From: Candidatus Bathyarchaeota archaeon
Lineage (GTDB): Archaea; Thermoproteota; Bathyarchaeia; RBG-16-48-13; GCA-020355125
Assembly (NCBI GenBank): GCA_030671165.1
Contig: DAOVAG010000036.1
Location: forward strand, 1 to 7,274
Length of the DNA: 7,274 nt
Reading direction: 5' to 3'
Positions 1 through 5,526 of this stretch are shown piece by piece. Made by a program: the position numbers and the translations under genes. Numbering within the stretch: position 1 is the stretch's first letter; every line of letters starts with the position of its first letter. A model generated the notes under the pieces. That model was not told where the DNA came from, searched no databases, and saw only the letters and a program-made list of their open reading frames with translations.

Positions 1-1068
1 ACCCTCTATCAGAACACCTCCGCTCAGTTCCATAAACTTCTTCTGTACTGCAGGTGGTAACGGTGATGCACCAGAAATACACCAACGTATGGAAGAGAGA
101 TCGTACTTATCGATATCTGAATGATTGATTAGCATGAGGTACATTGTTGGGACGCCACATAGAACTGTAACCTTATATTTCTGAATGGTATTTAAGGAAT
201 CCATCACATTACCCGGATCGATTATAGGAATTGTTAATCCGGCGATGCAGATCGGTGCATGTAAAGATAGAGTCATACCATATATGTGGAAGAATGGTAA
301 TGCCCCTAAAAAGACCTCTTCACCTTCTTTCCCTCTTAACCACTTTGAGCACATAACTGCGTTTGAAACAAGGTTATAATGTGTCAGAATTGCTCCCTTA
401 GGAATTCCTGTCGTTCCCCCAGTATACTGGAGCACTGCAATGTCTTCCTTTGGTTTGATCTCGATTTTAGGTGGGTTCGGTGGATACATTTTAAGAAGTT
501 CTTCAAGATAATAGATGCTTGGTTCTTTGGGAGGTAGTGGTGGAATTTTACCAAGTAACCCCGCGAGAAATTTCTTTATTCCAGGTAAATACTCTTTTAT
601 ACTTGTCACTATGACTCGTTTAAGTTTGGTTTTTTTACGAACCTTCATAACAAGAGAATAGAGTCTAGTGAGGCGTCCAGGACCCCAGCCCACGACAATG
701 GTTTCAGCCTCAGCATTGTTAAGTTGATACTCCAGTTCTCGCTCACGATATAAAGGACTTATAGTTGTAACTATGCCACCAGCTCGAAGAGTTCCATAGA
801 ACGCAATGACGAATTGAGGCATATTTGGCATAAAGAGGGCTACTTTATCACCTTTTTGTACGCCTAATGCATTAAGAGCTGTAGCGAAACGATCAGTAAG
901 TTCATCCAGTGTCTTGTAGGTTATTTTACCATCCATAAAAATGATAGCGGGATTATCTGGATACTTCTTTGCAGATCTTCTCAGTATTTCATGAAGGGGT
1001 ATCTCTGGATATTTGATAGATTTAGGAACATCTTCAGGCCAGAACTCTGGATTTTTTTTTACATTCAT
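1..1068 (-). CDS. Long-chain acyl-CoA synthetase (AMP-forming), N-terminal part
   Basis: Partial gene that runs off the left edge; 356 residues are readable from ATG 1068-1066 without a stop. It belongs to the ANL adenylate-forming superfamily (FadD/AMP-binding type), which activates a fatty acid with ATP to an acyl-adenylate and then to acyl-CoA in the cytoplasm. Visible: the N-terminal region 'PLHEIL...PDNPAIIF', 'KVALFMPNMPQF' (about 75-87), the ATP-binding A3 signature YTGGTTGIPKGA at residues 215-226, and the 'PFFHIYGM' A4 region at 258-265. The frame ends at 'GGVLIEG', just before the expected YG(L/M)TE motif, so roughly 200 C-terminal residues should lie outside. Start choice: the next ATG (1064) is out of frame and followed at once by TAA; ATG 1068 gives M-N-V-K-K-N and crosses an A9 run. 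A TATA-like CTTATATT lies 36 nt upstream. Chain-length preference cannot be read; family assignment is secure. Confidence 0.93.
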   Translation of the reverse strand, partial: MNVKKNPEFWPEDVPKSIKYPEIPLHEILRRSAKKYPDNPAIIFMDGKITYKTLDELTDRFATALNALGVQKGDKVALFMPNMPQFVIAFYGTLRAGGIVTTISPLYRERELEYQLNNAEAETIVVGWGPGRLTRLYSLVMKVRKKTKLKRVIVTSIKEYLPGIKKFLAGLLGKIPPLPPKEPSIYYLEELLKMYPPNPPKIEIKPKEDIAVLQYTGGTTGIPKGAILTHYNLVSNAVMCSKWLRGKEGEEVFLGALPFFHIYGMTLSLHAPICIAGLTIPIIDPGNVMDSLNTIQKYKVTVLCGVPTMYLMLINHSDIDKYDLSSIRWCISGASPLPPAVQKKFMELSGGVLIEG

Positions 1069-1104
1069 TCTTAATTGTTCCCATATTTACGGGAGTGTTT
1101 ATAG

Positions 1105-1112
1105 AATATAAG
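1105..1112 (-). promoter_or_regulatory. TATA-like box of the acyl-CoA synthetase gene
   Basis: CTTATATT on the minus strand, 36 nt before the ATG at 1068. With the usual archaeal spacing of about 25 nt, transcription would start near 1083, leaving a leader of about 15 nt without a clear Shine-Dalgarno site. The same octamer occurs at 4657-4664 upstream of the acidic micro-ORF, which mildly supports both as promoters. Predicted from sequence only. Confidence 0.45.
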
Positions 1113-1470
1113 AATTTCTAACCATCAGTTTTACAAGAAATAATCGTAAAAAAAATTTTCAATTTACTTATTCTTCTCTTCTGTACAAAAATCTTTTCAA
1201 AAGGTAGATCTATACAAAAATATACCTTTATTAAAAAACAGCCGCTAAACAAATCAGTCGTGAAAATACAATATCTACATCTGATGAATTATTTTTGAAT
1301 AAACAGGATAGATGTGTTGAAGATAAAGCTTCGATTACCTAAATTTTTGTCATTATTGTAAACTTAACTCATATTATTGTCTTGCTTAAGATAGAAAAAA
1401 AATTCCTTTATTGAAGCACTCAGATAAACGTATCAGAGATTTGATTAGCACAATAGCGTCTGTATAGAAT

Positions 1471-1475
1471 AAAAA
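1471..1475 (-). terminator. Oligo-T tract after tRNA-Arg
   Basis: A TTTTT run on the minus strand, 14-18 nt past the tRNA 3' end and embedded in AT-rich sequence. Archaeal RNA polymerase can terminate at short T-runs without a hairpin. A longer T8 run lies at 1402-1395 as a possible backup. Weak call, based on position only. Confidence 0.35.
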
Positions 1476-1488
1476 TAGATTGATATAG

Positions 1489-1578
1489 CGGGCCTGGTGG
1501 GATTCGAACCCACGGTCTCTGGCTCTCCCCTATTATTAATCGGAGGCCAGTGCCTTATCCAAACTAAGCCACAGGCCC
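1489..1578 (-). tRNA. tRNA-Arg(CCG) with a 15-nt intron
   Basis: The complete cloverleaf reads on the minus strand from G1 at 1578 to discriminator G73 at 1489, 75 nt after splicing. Acceptor stem GGGCCTG/CAGGCCC, D stem GCTT/AGGC with one G-U pair, anticodon stem CTGGC/GCCAG, T stem GTGGG/CCCAC with loop TTCGAAT, and a 5-nt variable loop. The D-loop carries A20, a known Arg identity base. The mature anticodon loop is CTCCGAA, anticodon CCG, reading codon CGG. The intron is 1539-1525, between positions 37 and 38: loop bases CTCC pair with intron GGGG (one U-G) to form the 4-bp central helix, flanked by 3-nt bulges GA|T and AG|A, the canonical archaeal bulge-helix-bulge cut by the splicing endonuclease. 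CCA is not encoded. Confidence 0.97.
1525..1539 (-). other. tRNA intron (37/38) in bulge-helix-bulge fold
   Basis: Fifteen nucleotides, TTAATAATAGGGGAG, which begin after A37 and end before A38. GGGG pairs with exon bases 32-35; the remaining TAATAATA can close only a 2-bp inner helix over a 4-nt loop, so the element is close to the minimum size for a bulge-helix-bulge substrate. Confidence 0.9.
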
Positions 1579-1596
1579 TTATGATGACTTTCTATC

Positions 1597-1604
1597 AAAT
1601 ATTA
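1597..1604 (-). promoter_or_regulatory. Possible TATA box of tRNA-Arg
   Basis: TAATATTT on the minus strand, centred about 23 nt before the mature tRNA 5' end, which is near the expected spacing for an archaeal tRNA promoter. The surroundings are AT-rich, so specificity is low. Confidence 0.3.
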
Positions 1605-1712
1605 GTGGCTAAATACTTGATCTTTGTAGATCACTTTAAGCATTCTCTTGGTATAGCGTATCCTTAGATCATTATTATGAGTCAGAATCATTGATCCATG
1701 AATTTAAAGTTC

Positions 1713-2390
1713 TTATTTTATAGCATTGACTATATCAAGAAGAGCTTTACGTGGGTCTCTAACCTTAACTATACCACTCGCTATAAGGATACCTTCTGTT
1801 CCAAGGTTTAATGCTGCAGAAACATCGGCTCCTATTGTTATTCCTGCCCCGCATAGAATTGTAATTGTAGAATTCACTTTCCTGACTAGGGATACTGTGT
1901 CTGTTACAACTTCAGGTTTAGCCTTAGATACTGGTATACCCGTTCCGATAAGTTCAGGTGGTTCTATTGCAATGATATCGGGTCTAAATGAAGCAATTTT
2001 CGCAGCCATTTCAGGTGTATTTGCACATACAACTGATATTAATTTCAATTCTTTAGTTTTCTGCACAATTGATTGTATTTCTTCTAATGGCAACCTTCTC
2101 TCAGAGTGGTTTATCAAAGTTCCGATAGCTCCAGATCCTTTGATAGCCTCTGGTAGGATATGTCCCGTGTGGCTTCCTGGAGAAATGGGGTCAATGTGTT
2201 GTGCGAAAACTGGAATGGAAACATTTCGAACTATATCAGTTATATCGGTGTATTGGGGTGCTACTGCTATGCAGATTCCTGACTCAATACTTACTACCTC
2301 AGCAATTTTTGAGAGTGTTAATGCGCTTTTTCCGGTTCCTTGTAGGTAATTTTTAAAGTTGATTATTACTATTGGTTTCCGTATTTTCAT
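1713..2390 (-). CDS. tpiA: Triosephosphate isomerase, archaeal type
   Basis: Interconverts dihydroxyacetone phosphate and glyceraldehyde 3-phosphate in glycolysis and gluconeogenesis; cytoplasmic. It is 225 residues, the short archaeal form (bacterial and eukaryotic enzymes are about 250), which is usually tetrameric. Active-site residues are all present: N11 and K13 in 'NFKNY', the electrophile H95 in 'LINHSERR', and the general base E143 at the head of the mobile loop 'EPPELIGTG' (143-151). The phosphate-binding turns 'CGAGIT' (180-185) and 'IASG' (203-206) close the barrel. Start ATG 2390-2388 is preceded by GAGG at 2402-2399 with 8 nt between. The gene has its own promoter region with an inverted repeat, 225 bp from rli1; tRNA-Arg follows 134 bp downstream. 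A 207-codon frame runs antisense here but shows no family features. Very confident. Confidence 0.97.
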   Translation of the reverse strand: MKIRKPIVIINFKNYLQGTGKSALTLSKIAEVVSIESGICIAVAPQYTDITDIVRNVSIPVFAQHIDPISPGSHTGHILPEAIKGSGAIGTLINHSERRLPLEEIQSIVQKTKELKLISVVCANTPEMAAKIASFRPDIIAIEPPELIGTGIPVSKAKPEVVTDTVSLVRKVNSTITILCGAGITIGADVSAALNLGTEGILIASGIVKVRDPRKALLDIVNAIK

Positions 2391-2398
2391 CTTAATAT

Positions 2399-2402
2399 CC
2401 TC
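2399..2402 (-). promoter_or_regulatory. Shine-Dalgarno site of tpiA
   Basis: GAGG on the minus strand, 8 nt before the ATG at 2390, complementary to the CCUC core at the 16S rRNA 3' end. It fixes the chosen start. Confidence 0.65.
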
Positions 2403-2434
2403 TTTTGTTTATTCAAAAAAATATTCGTTTCTTG

Positions 2435-2442
2435 TATTAAAA
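2435..2442 (-). promoter_or_regulatory. Candidate TATA box of tpiA
   Basis: TTTTAATA on the minus strand. A start of transcription about 26 nt on, near 2413, would give a leader of about 22 nt that contains the Shine-Dalgarno site. An alternative AT-rich stretch lies at about 2414-2425. It directly abuts the inverted repeat at 2444-2460. Confidence 0.4.
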
Positions 2443-2443
2443 C

Positions 2444-2460
2444 GTTAAAGTGTCTTTAAC
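2444..2460. promoter_or_regulatory. Perfect inverted repeat at the tpiA promoter (candidate operator)
   Basis: GTTAAAG-TGT-CTTTAAC: 7-bp arms without a mismatch around a 3-nt spacer. On the minus strand it lies immediately upstream of the candidate TATA box, where BRE contacts and activator or repressor sites occur in archaea. The size and symmetry suit a dimeric winged-helix regulator. The regulator is unknown, and chance is possible in such AT-rich DNA. Confidence 0.4.
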
Positions 2461-2615
2461 TTTGTATTAATTCTTTTGTAATCATTCCAAAAGATGCTGA
2501 TTATAAATGTTATACATTGTTTTTGAATCAAATCTGTTTCAATTCAATATACATTGCTTGAAAAAGTATGCTAACGATGATATGTTATAAACTACGTCCA
2601 ATGATGTTGTTGTAT

Positions 2616-4412
2616 TTAATTATTTGTTTCTGGAATGTAATAGTATTCGCCAATATTTTTCTGATACCTATCTAGACGAGAATCTTCCTTATTTACTCGA
2701 GGTCGTCCAGTGTTTTGATCCCGACGGAATGTTATGCGCATAATCTTTAAGAATGAATTCATTCCATCCCTTAGATTCTCTGGTGAATGAGCATATCCAT
2801 GTAAACCTGGTTCTCCATCGAAAACCATGATTCTGTCAGCTATAAAATCTTGAGCTGCTATATCATGTTCTGCTACAAACGCGGTTGCTCTATAATTCTC
2901 CACATTTCGACGAATAGTTCGTGCGACAGCTAAACGTTCCTCAACATCTAGGTAAGCACTTGGTTCATCAATTAGATATAATTCTGCCTTTTTAGAGAGA
3001 CATGTAGCTATTGCAACTCTTTGTAACTCTCCTCCACTAAGTTTATTTATGGTTCTATCAAGTAATTTTTCTAGACTAAGCGGTTGAATCATCTCTGATT
3101 TGAATTGACTAGAGTCAAACTGGTCTTTTACAATATTTCTTAAAATAGACTCCACGGTATCATCCTTATCCGTGGTGATATATTGAGGTTTATAGCTGAT
3201 ACTCATCTTTAATGAATTTTTGTTACCTTTATCCGGATTCTCTAAACCAGCAAGTAGCTTAATGAAGGTTGTTTTTCCAATCCCATTTGGACCAACGATT
3301 CCGATTACTTCCCCCTTATGTATCTGACACTCTTCAGCTTCAAGGGTGAAATCTTGATATGTCTTTTTCATTTGTTTCCAACTTAGGATGATTTCATCTA
3401 CATTCCATGAGATAGTTGGAGGTTTTATGTGGAAACGGATTATGTTTTTCCTGAAACGGACGTTTTCATCAGGTATGTAACCATTAAGGTAAACGTTTAT
3501 CCCAGCCCTTACACCTTGGGGATGACAAACTACTCCATAGATTGCTGGTTCTCCATAGAGAACACTGACTTGATCAGACAGATAATCTAAAATTGTAAGA
3601 TCATGCTCAGCTACTATAATCGATTTCTTACTTTCTTTAAGACTTCTAATGACTTTAGCTACTGCAATCCTCTGTTGGACGTCTAAATAGCTGGAAGGTT
3701 CATCAAAGAGATAAACTTCTGCTTCTCGACAAATGGCTGTAGCAATGGCTAAACGTTGAAGTTCTCCTCCACTTAAATTTTCAACTTGCCGATTTTTTAT
3801 AACTTCAAGTTGAAGTTTTTGTGAAATCTCATCAGCTTTACCTCTTTCGTCAACTCTATCTAAAATATCTCCAACTTTGCCTGAGACAATCTTTGGAATT
3901 CTGTCAACATATTGAGGTTTATGGACTACCTTTAGCTTCGATTCTTTTATTTTCTTAAAGAATTCTTGGAGAACAGAACCTCGATAAAACTTAATTATAT
4001 TTAACCAATCAGGTGGATCCGAAAATTCTCCAAGGTTAGGTTTAATCTCTCCAGCTAGAATCTTTAACGCTGTACTCTTCCCAATACCATTCTTCCCGAT
4101 TAAACCCAAAACAATACCTGGTTGAGGAATGGGAAGTCTATAGAGCTTGAACATATTCTTCCCAAACCTGTGGGAACAATCATGTTCCAACTCACTCGAA
4201 AGATTTATAATAGATATTGCTTTGAAGGGGCATTTTCGAATGCAGATTCCACATCCACTACAGAGCGCTTCAAAGATAGTCGGTTTCTTTTCTCCCTTTT
4301 CGATTTTAATAGCGTCGATTCGACTTCTAACCATTGGACAGAACTTAATACAGATAACTCCACAATCATCAGGTCTACAGCGATCTCTTTCCAGAATTGC
4401 AATTCGAACCAA
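2616..4412 (-). CDS. rli1: Rli1/ABCE1 ribosome-recycling ATPase
   Basis: Splits post-termination ribosomes into subunits with release factor or Pelota, using ATP and two [4Fe-4S] clusters; soluble, with no membrane segments. At 598 residues it has the family's full length. Fe-S domain: C12-x4-C17-x3-C21-x3-C25-P and C51-x2-C54-x2-C57-x3-C61-P, all eight cysteines intact. NBD1: Walker A GKNGIGKST (106-114), signature LSGGELQR (213-220), Walker B with E238, switch H270. NBD2: GPNGIGKTT (374-382), LSGGELQR (459-466), Walker B with E483, H516. Hinge II appears as 'TFRRDQNTGRPRVNK' (561-575), with the usual 'GEYYYI' tail. The start is TTG 4412-4410: the preceding in-frame codon is TGA, and GAGGT lies 8 nt upstream, so no longer protein is possible, and the next in-frame ATG (M27) would cut the Fe-S domain. 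Walker A of NBD1 has Lys where Thr or Pro is more usual. Confidence 0.98.
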   Translation of the reverse strand: MVRIAILERDRCRPDDCGVICIKFCPMVRSRIDAIKIEKGEKKPTIFEALCSGCGICIRKCPFKAISIINLSSELEHDCSHRFGKNMFKLYRLPIPQPGIVLGLIGKNGIGKSTALKILAGEIKPNLGEFSDPPDWLNIIKFYRGSVLQEFFKKIKESKLKVVHKPQYVDRIPKIVSGKVGDILDRVDERGKADEISQKLQLEVIKNRQVENLSGGELQRLAIATAICREAEVYLFDEPSSYLDVQQRIAVAKVIRSLKESKKSIIVAEHDLTILDYLSDQVSVLYGEPAIYGVVCHPQGVRAGINVYLNGYIPDENVRFRKNIIRFHIKPPTISWNVDEIILSWKQMKKTYQDFTLEAEECQIHKGEVIGIVGPNGIGKTTFIKLLAGLENPDKGNKNSLKMSISYKPQYITTDKDDTVESILRNIVKDQFDSSQFKSEMIQPLSLEKLLDRTINKLSGGELQRVAIATCLSKKAELYLIDEPSAYLDVEERLAVARTIRRNVENYRATAFVAEHDIAAQDFIADRIMVFDGEPGLHGYAHSPENLRDGMNSFLKIMRITFRRDQNTGRPRVNKEDSRLDRYQKNIGEYYYIPETNN

Positions 4413-4420
4413 TCATATTT

Positions 4421-4425
4421 ACCTC
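4421..4425 (-). promoter_or_regulatory. Shine-Dalgarno site that selects the rli1 TTG start
   Basis: GAGGT on the minus strand, 8 nt before TTG at 4412 but only 4 nt before an out-of-frame ATG at 4416. The spacing favours the TTG, in agreement with the protein family's N-terminus. Confidence 0.7.
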
Positions 4426-4460
4426 AATGTTACAGAAACTATAATTATTGTAATAAACTC

Positions 4461-4470
4461 TCAAATTTGA
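4461..4470. promoter_or_regulatory. Perfect palindrome in the rli1 promoter region
   Basis: TCAAATTTGA, a 10-bp perfect palindrome near the transcription start predicted from the TATA-like box at 4483-4491. It could be a small operator; an AT-rich palindrome of this length can also occur by chance. Confidence 0.25.
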
Positions 4471-4482
4471 AAAGAACATTCT

Positions 4483-4491
4483 CTTAAATAT
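4483..4491 (-). promoter_or_regulatory. Candidate TATA box of rli1
   Basis: ATATTTAAG on the minus strand, about 70 nt before the TTG start. It predicts transcription from near 4460 and a leader of roughly 50 nt containing GAGGT. Alternative AT-rich stretches lie closer (about 4450-4460). Confidence 0.4.
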
Positions 4492-4539
4492 TCTGATAAA
4501 ACAATGGAATGAAACATAAAAGATCAAATAAGTGATTTT

Positions 4540-4608
4540 TTACCACTCTTCATCTTCTTCCTCCTCGTTCCATTCTTCCCATTCCTCGTCTGTTTTTTTT
4601 TCATCCAT
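4540..4608 (-). CDS. Possible micro-protein, acidic and Trp-rich (22 aa)
   Basis: Not a recognised gene. ATG 4608-4606 to TAA 4542-4540 encodes 22 residues, of which 13 are Asp or Glu and three are Trp; residues 7-22 read DEEWEEWNEEEEDEEW, so the last residue is Trp. Trp has a single codon, and three in 22, evenly spaced among acids, is unlikely by composition alone. A TATA-like CTTATATT lies at 4664-4657, predicting a leader of about 25 nt, and a weak GGATG precedes the ATG. It stands alone 127 bp upstream of rli1 on the same strand. The pattern loosely recalls the acidic Trp patches of eukaryotic DSS1/Sem1, but that protein is about three times longer. A TTG at 4638 would give 32 residues but lies at or before the predicted transcript start. 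It could instead be a purine-rich non-coding tract. Confidence 0.4.
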   Translation of the reverse strand: MDEKKTDEEWEEWNEEEEDEEW

Positions 4609-4656
4609 TTTATTACATCCATCATCTAAATGAAGCAAACTTACGGTTACTAGGGA

Positions 4657-4664
4657 AATATAAG
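4657..4664 (-). promoter_or_regulatory. TATA-like box upstream of the acidic micro-ORF
   Basis: CTTATATT on the minus strand within CCTTATATTTCCC, identical to the octamer upstream of the acyl-CoA synthetase. Expected transcription start about 4634. It might instead serve rli1 from a long leader that includes the micro-ORF. Confidence 0.4.
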
Positions 4665-4698
4665 GTTTAAAAAAGGTGTTGGATAATATTGCATAGAA

Positions 4699-4941
4699 TC
4701 ACAAATTTATACATAAAACAGGAGAATCTGTGAGATAAATATTACCCCTATGTACAGTTACCCGATAAATGTATGATCTATATTGAATTTTATTGCCTAC
4801 AATTCTATTACGTATTTCTTCAAATGGTAAAAAAATATTATTTACTTGATTATTTGCTTTTTTCTTTACTTGATGATCTTGTGATAATGCTTCTTGAGAC
4901 TTAAAATGAATAAGAGTGATAAAATACGTTAATTGGGGTTT
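4699..4941 (-). pseudogene. Open frame of about 80 codons without a start codon (possible gene remnant)
   Basis: After TAG at 4944-4942 the minus strand stays open for 80 codons to TGA 4701-4699, with no ATG or GTG and its only TTG as the last codon. The middle reads like a protein, for example 'FLPFEEIRNRIVG' followed by 'YRSYIYRVTVHRGNIYL', with alternating hydrophobic residues that suggest a beta hairpin. It is in the same frame as cgi121, separated from it by TAA, TAA and TAG. In AT-rich DNA such a length without a stop is uncommon but possible by chance. I do not recognise the sequence. It may be a decayed gene, a gene using ATT or ATC as start, or noise. Confidence 0.22.
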
Positions 4942-4965
4942 CTAACTTATTTATGATTTAAATGG

Positions 4966-5526
4966 TTAATTGTAAAAAAAAGAATTATGTTCAATAATTA
5001 ACCACATTAAAATTATCCCTCGATCAATATTACTCTCTGCCATTGTCTCCAATTCTAACTTCGAAATCTTAAAGATCTTACCTAACTCCTCAATTTTATT
5101 TTCTTTCAGAATTTCTAAGACTCTATTATCTCGTATCCCTGGAATGAATTTATCAATTTTCTTTTCAATTTCCTCCGCCTCTTTCTGACTTGACGTTATC
5201 ATTAGTATAGCAAGTTTGGTTGATGTGGGCATAAACCCGATCATGTCAATAGCTTTATCGATTTGTCTTTGACCTGAAGCGTAAAGTAAGGTTTCCATTT
5301 CAAGAGCATTAGAGATATTCCTTCCCTGTTCAAAAGCGTTTAAAGCGTTTATAGTAGCAAAAAAAAGATGTTTTTTTCCTGCTATGTGATCAGCATTAAA
5401 AATTTGAATGAGGGTTGGTGTTATTCCTATTCGTATTTTCTTTAAAAATGAGTCAATATCATCAATGATGACCTCTTTGAATCCAAGAATTACAACAAAT
5501 CTGTTAAACTCTTTTATTCTCATCAT
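4966..5526 (-). CDS. cgi121: KEOPS complex subunit Cgi121
   Basis: Cgi121 (TPRKB/CGI-121 family) binds Bud32 and the tRNA 3' end in the KEOPS complex, which installs threonylcarbamoyl on A37 of ANN-decoding tRNAs. The 186-residue product shows the family core: 'PTLIQIFNADHIAGKKHLFFA' region (37-57), 'ALNAFEQGRNIS' (61-72) and 'LEMETLLYASGQRQIDKAI' (75-93), the best conserved stretch, followed by 'MPTSTKLAIL' (99-108). The family is normally about 150-180 residues, so the length fits. Start: ATG 5526 overlaps the TGA of the upstream phosphoribosyltransferase as ATGA, implying translational coupling; a second ATG follows at 5523, and an ATG at 5541 would add five residues with a 19-nt overlap. 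The end codes FFYN through a T8 run (4981-4974), which may also act as a terminator. Family call is strong, from sequence motifs alone. Confidence 0.9.
   Translation of the reverse strand: MMRIKEFNRFVVILGFKEVIIDDIDSFLKKIRIGITPTLIQIFNADHIAGKKHLFFATINALNAFEQGRNISNALEMETLLYASGQRQIDKAIDMIGFMPTSTKLAILMITSSQKEAEEIEKKIDKFIPGIRDNRVLEILKENKIEELGKIFKISKLELETMAESNIDRGIILMWLIIEHNSFFYN
4974..4981 (-). terminator. T8 tract at the end of cgi121
   Basis: Eight T on the minus strand inside the last codons of cgi121 (S-F-F-Y-N-stop). Oligo-T runs of this length act as intrinsic archaeal terminators, so the PRTase-cgi121 transcript could end at or just after the gene. Termination within a coding end would shorten some transcripts. 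Inferred from sequence. Confidence 0.35.

Larger units (their letters stand above)
1069..1488. other. 420-bp AT-rich gap between tRNA-Arg and the acyl-CoA synthetase
   Basis: I see no convincing gene here on either strand. It holds the synthetase promoter (about 1083-1115), a possible hairpin at 1200-1229 (arms AAAGGTA/TACCTTT, 7 bp, plus two more pairs after one mismatch), and two T8 tracts on the minus strand (1148-1155 and 1395-1402) that could stop readthrough from the tRNA. A minus-strand frame of about 35 codons around 1235-1345 has no start codon and is not called. Confidence 0.5.
4609..4965. other. 357-bp gap between cgi121 and the micro-ORF
   Basis: No gene with a normal start codon. 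It holds the TATA-like box at 4657-4664 and, on the minus strand, a stop-free frame from about 4941 to 4699 described separately. I see no RNA gene or long repeat. Confidence 0.5.

Noticed and set aside
185..379. A 64-codon plus-strand frame near the left edge
   Set aside because: It lies opposite the acyl-CoA synthetase region with conserved A3/A4 motifs.
1200..1229. Hairpin with AAAGGTA/TACCTTT arms as a riboswitch or small RNA
   Set aside because: One short stem with an AU-rich loop, no further helices and no adjoining start codon; not enough for an RNA call.
1235..1345. A 35-codon minus-strand open frame in the gap between tRNA-Arg and the acyl-CoA synthetase
   Set aside because: It has no start codon, is short and lacks any recognisable motif; expected by chance.
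1726..2349. A 207-codon plus-strand frame opposite tpiA
   Set aside because: It is fully antisense to tpiA, which has every catalytic residue and a Shine-Dalgarno site. The plus-strand product shows no recognisable family features.
4122..4487. Overlapping plus-strand frames of 121 and 107 codons opposite the rli1 N-terminus
   Set aside because: They are antisense shadows of the conserved Fe-S domain of Rli1, and their translations are low in recognisable structure.
4966..4990. Frameshift at the T8 run joining cgi121 to the downstream open frame
   Set aside because: All three frames meet stop codons within about 40 nt of the run, so no single slip yields a fusion.
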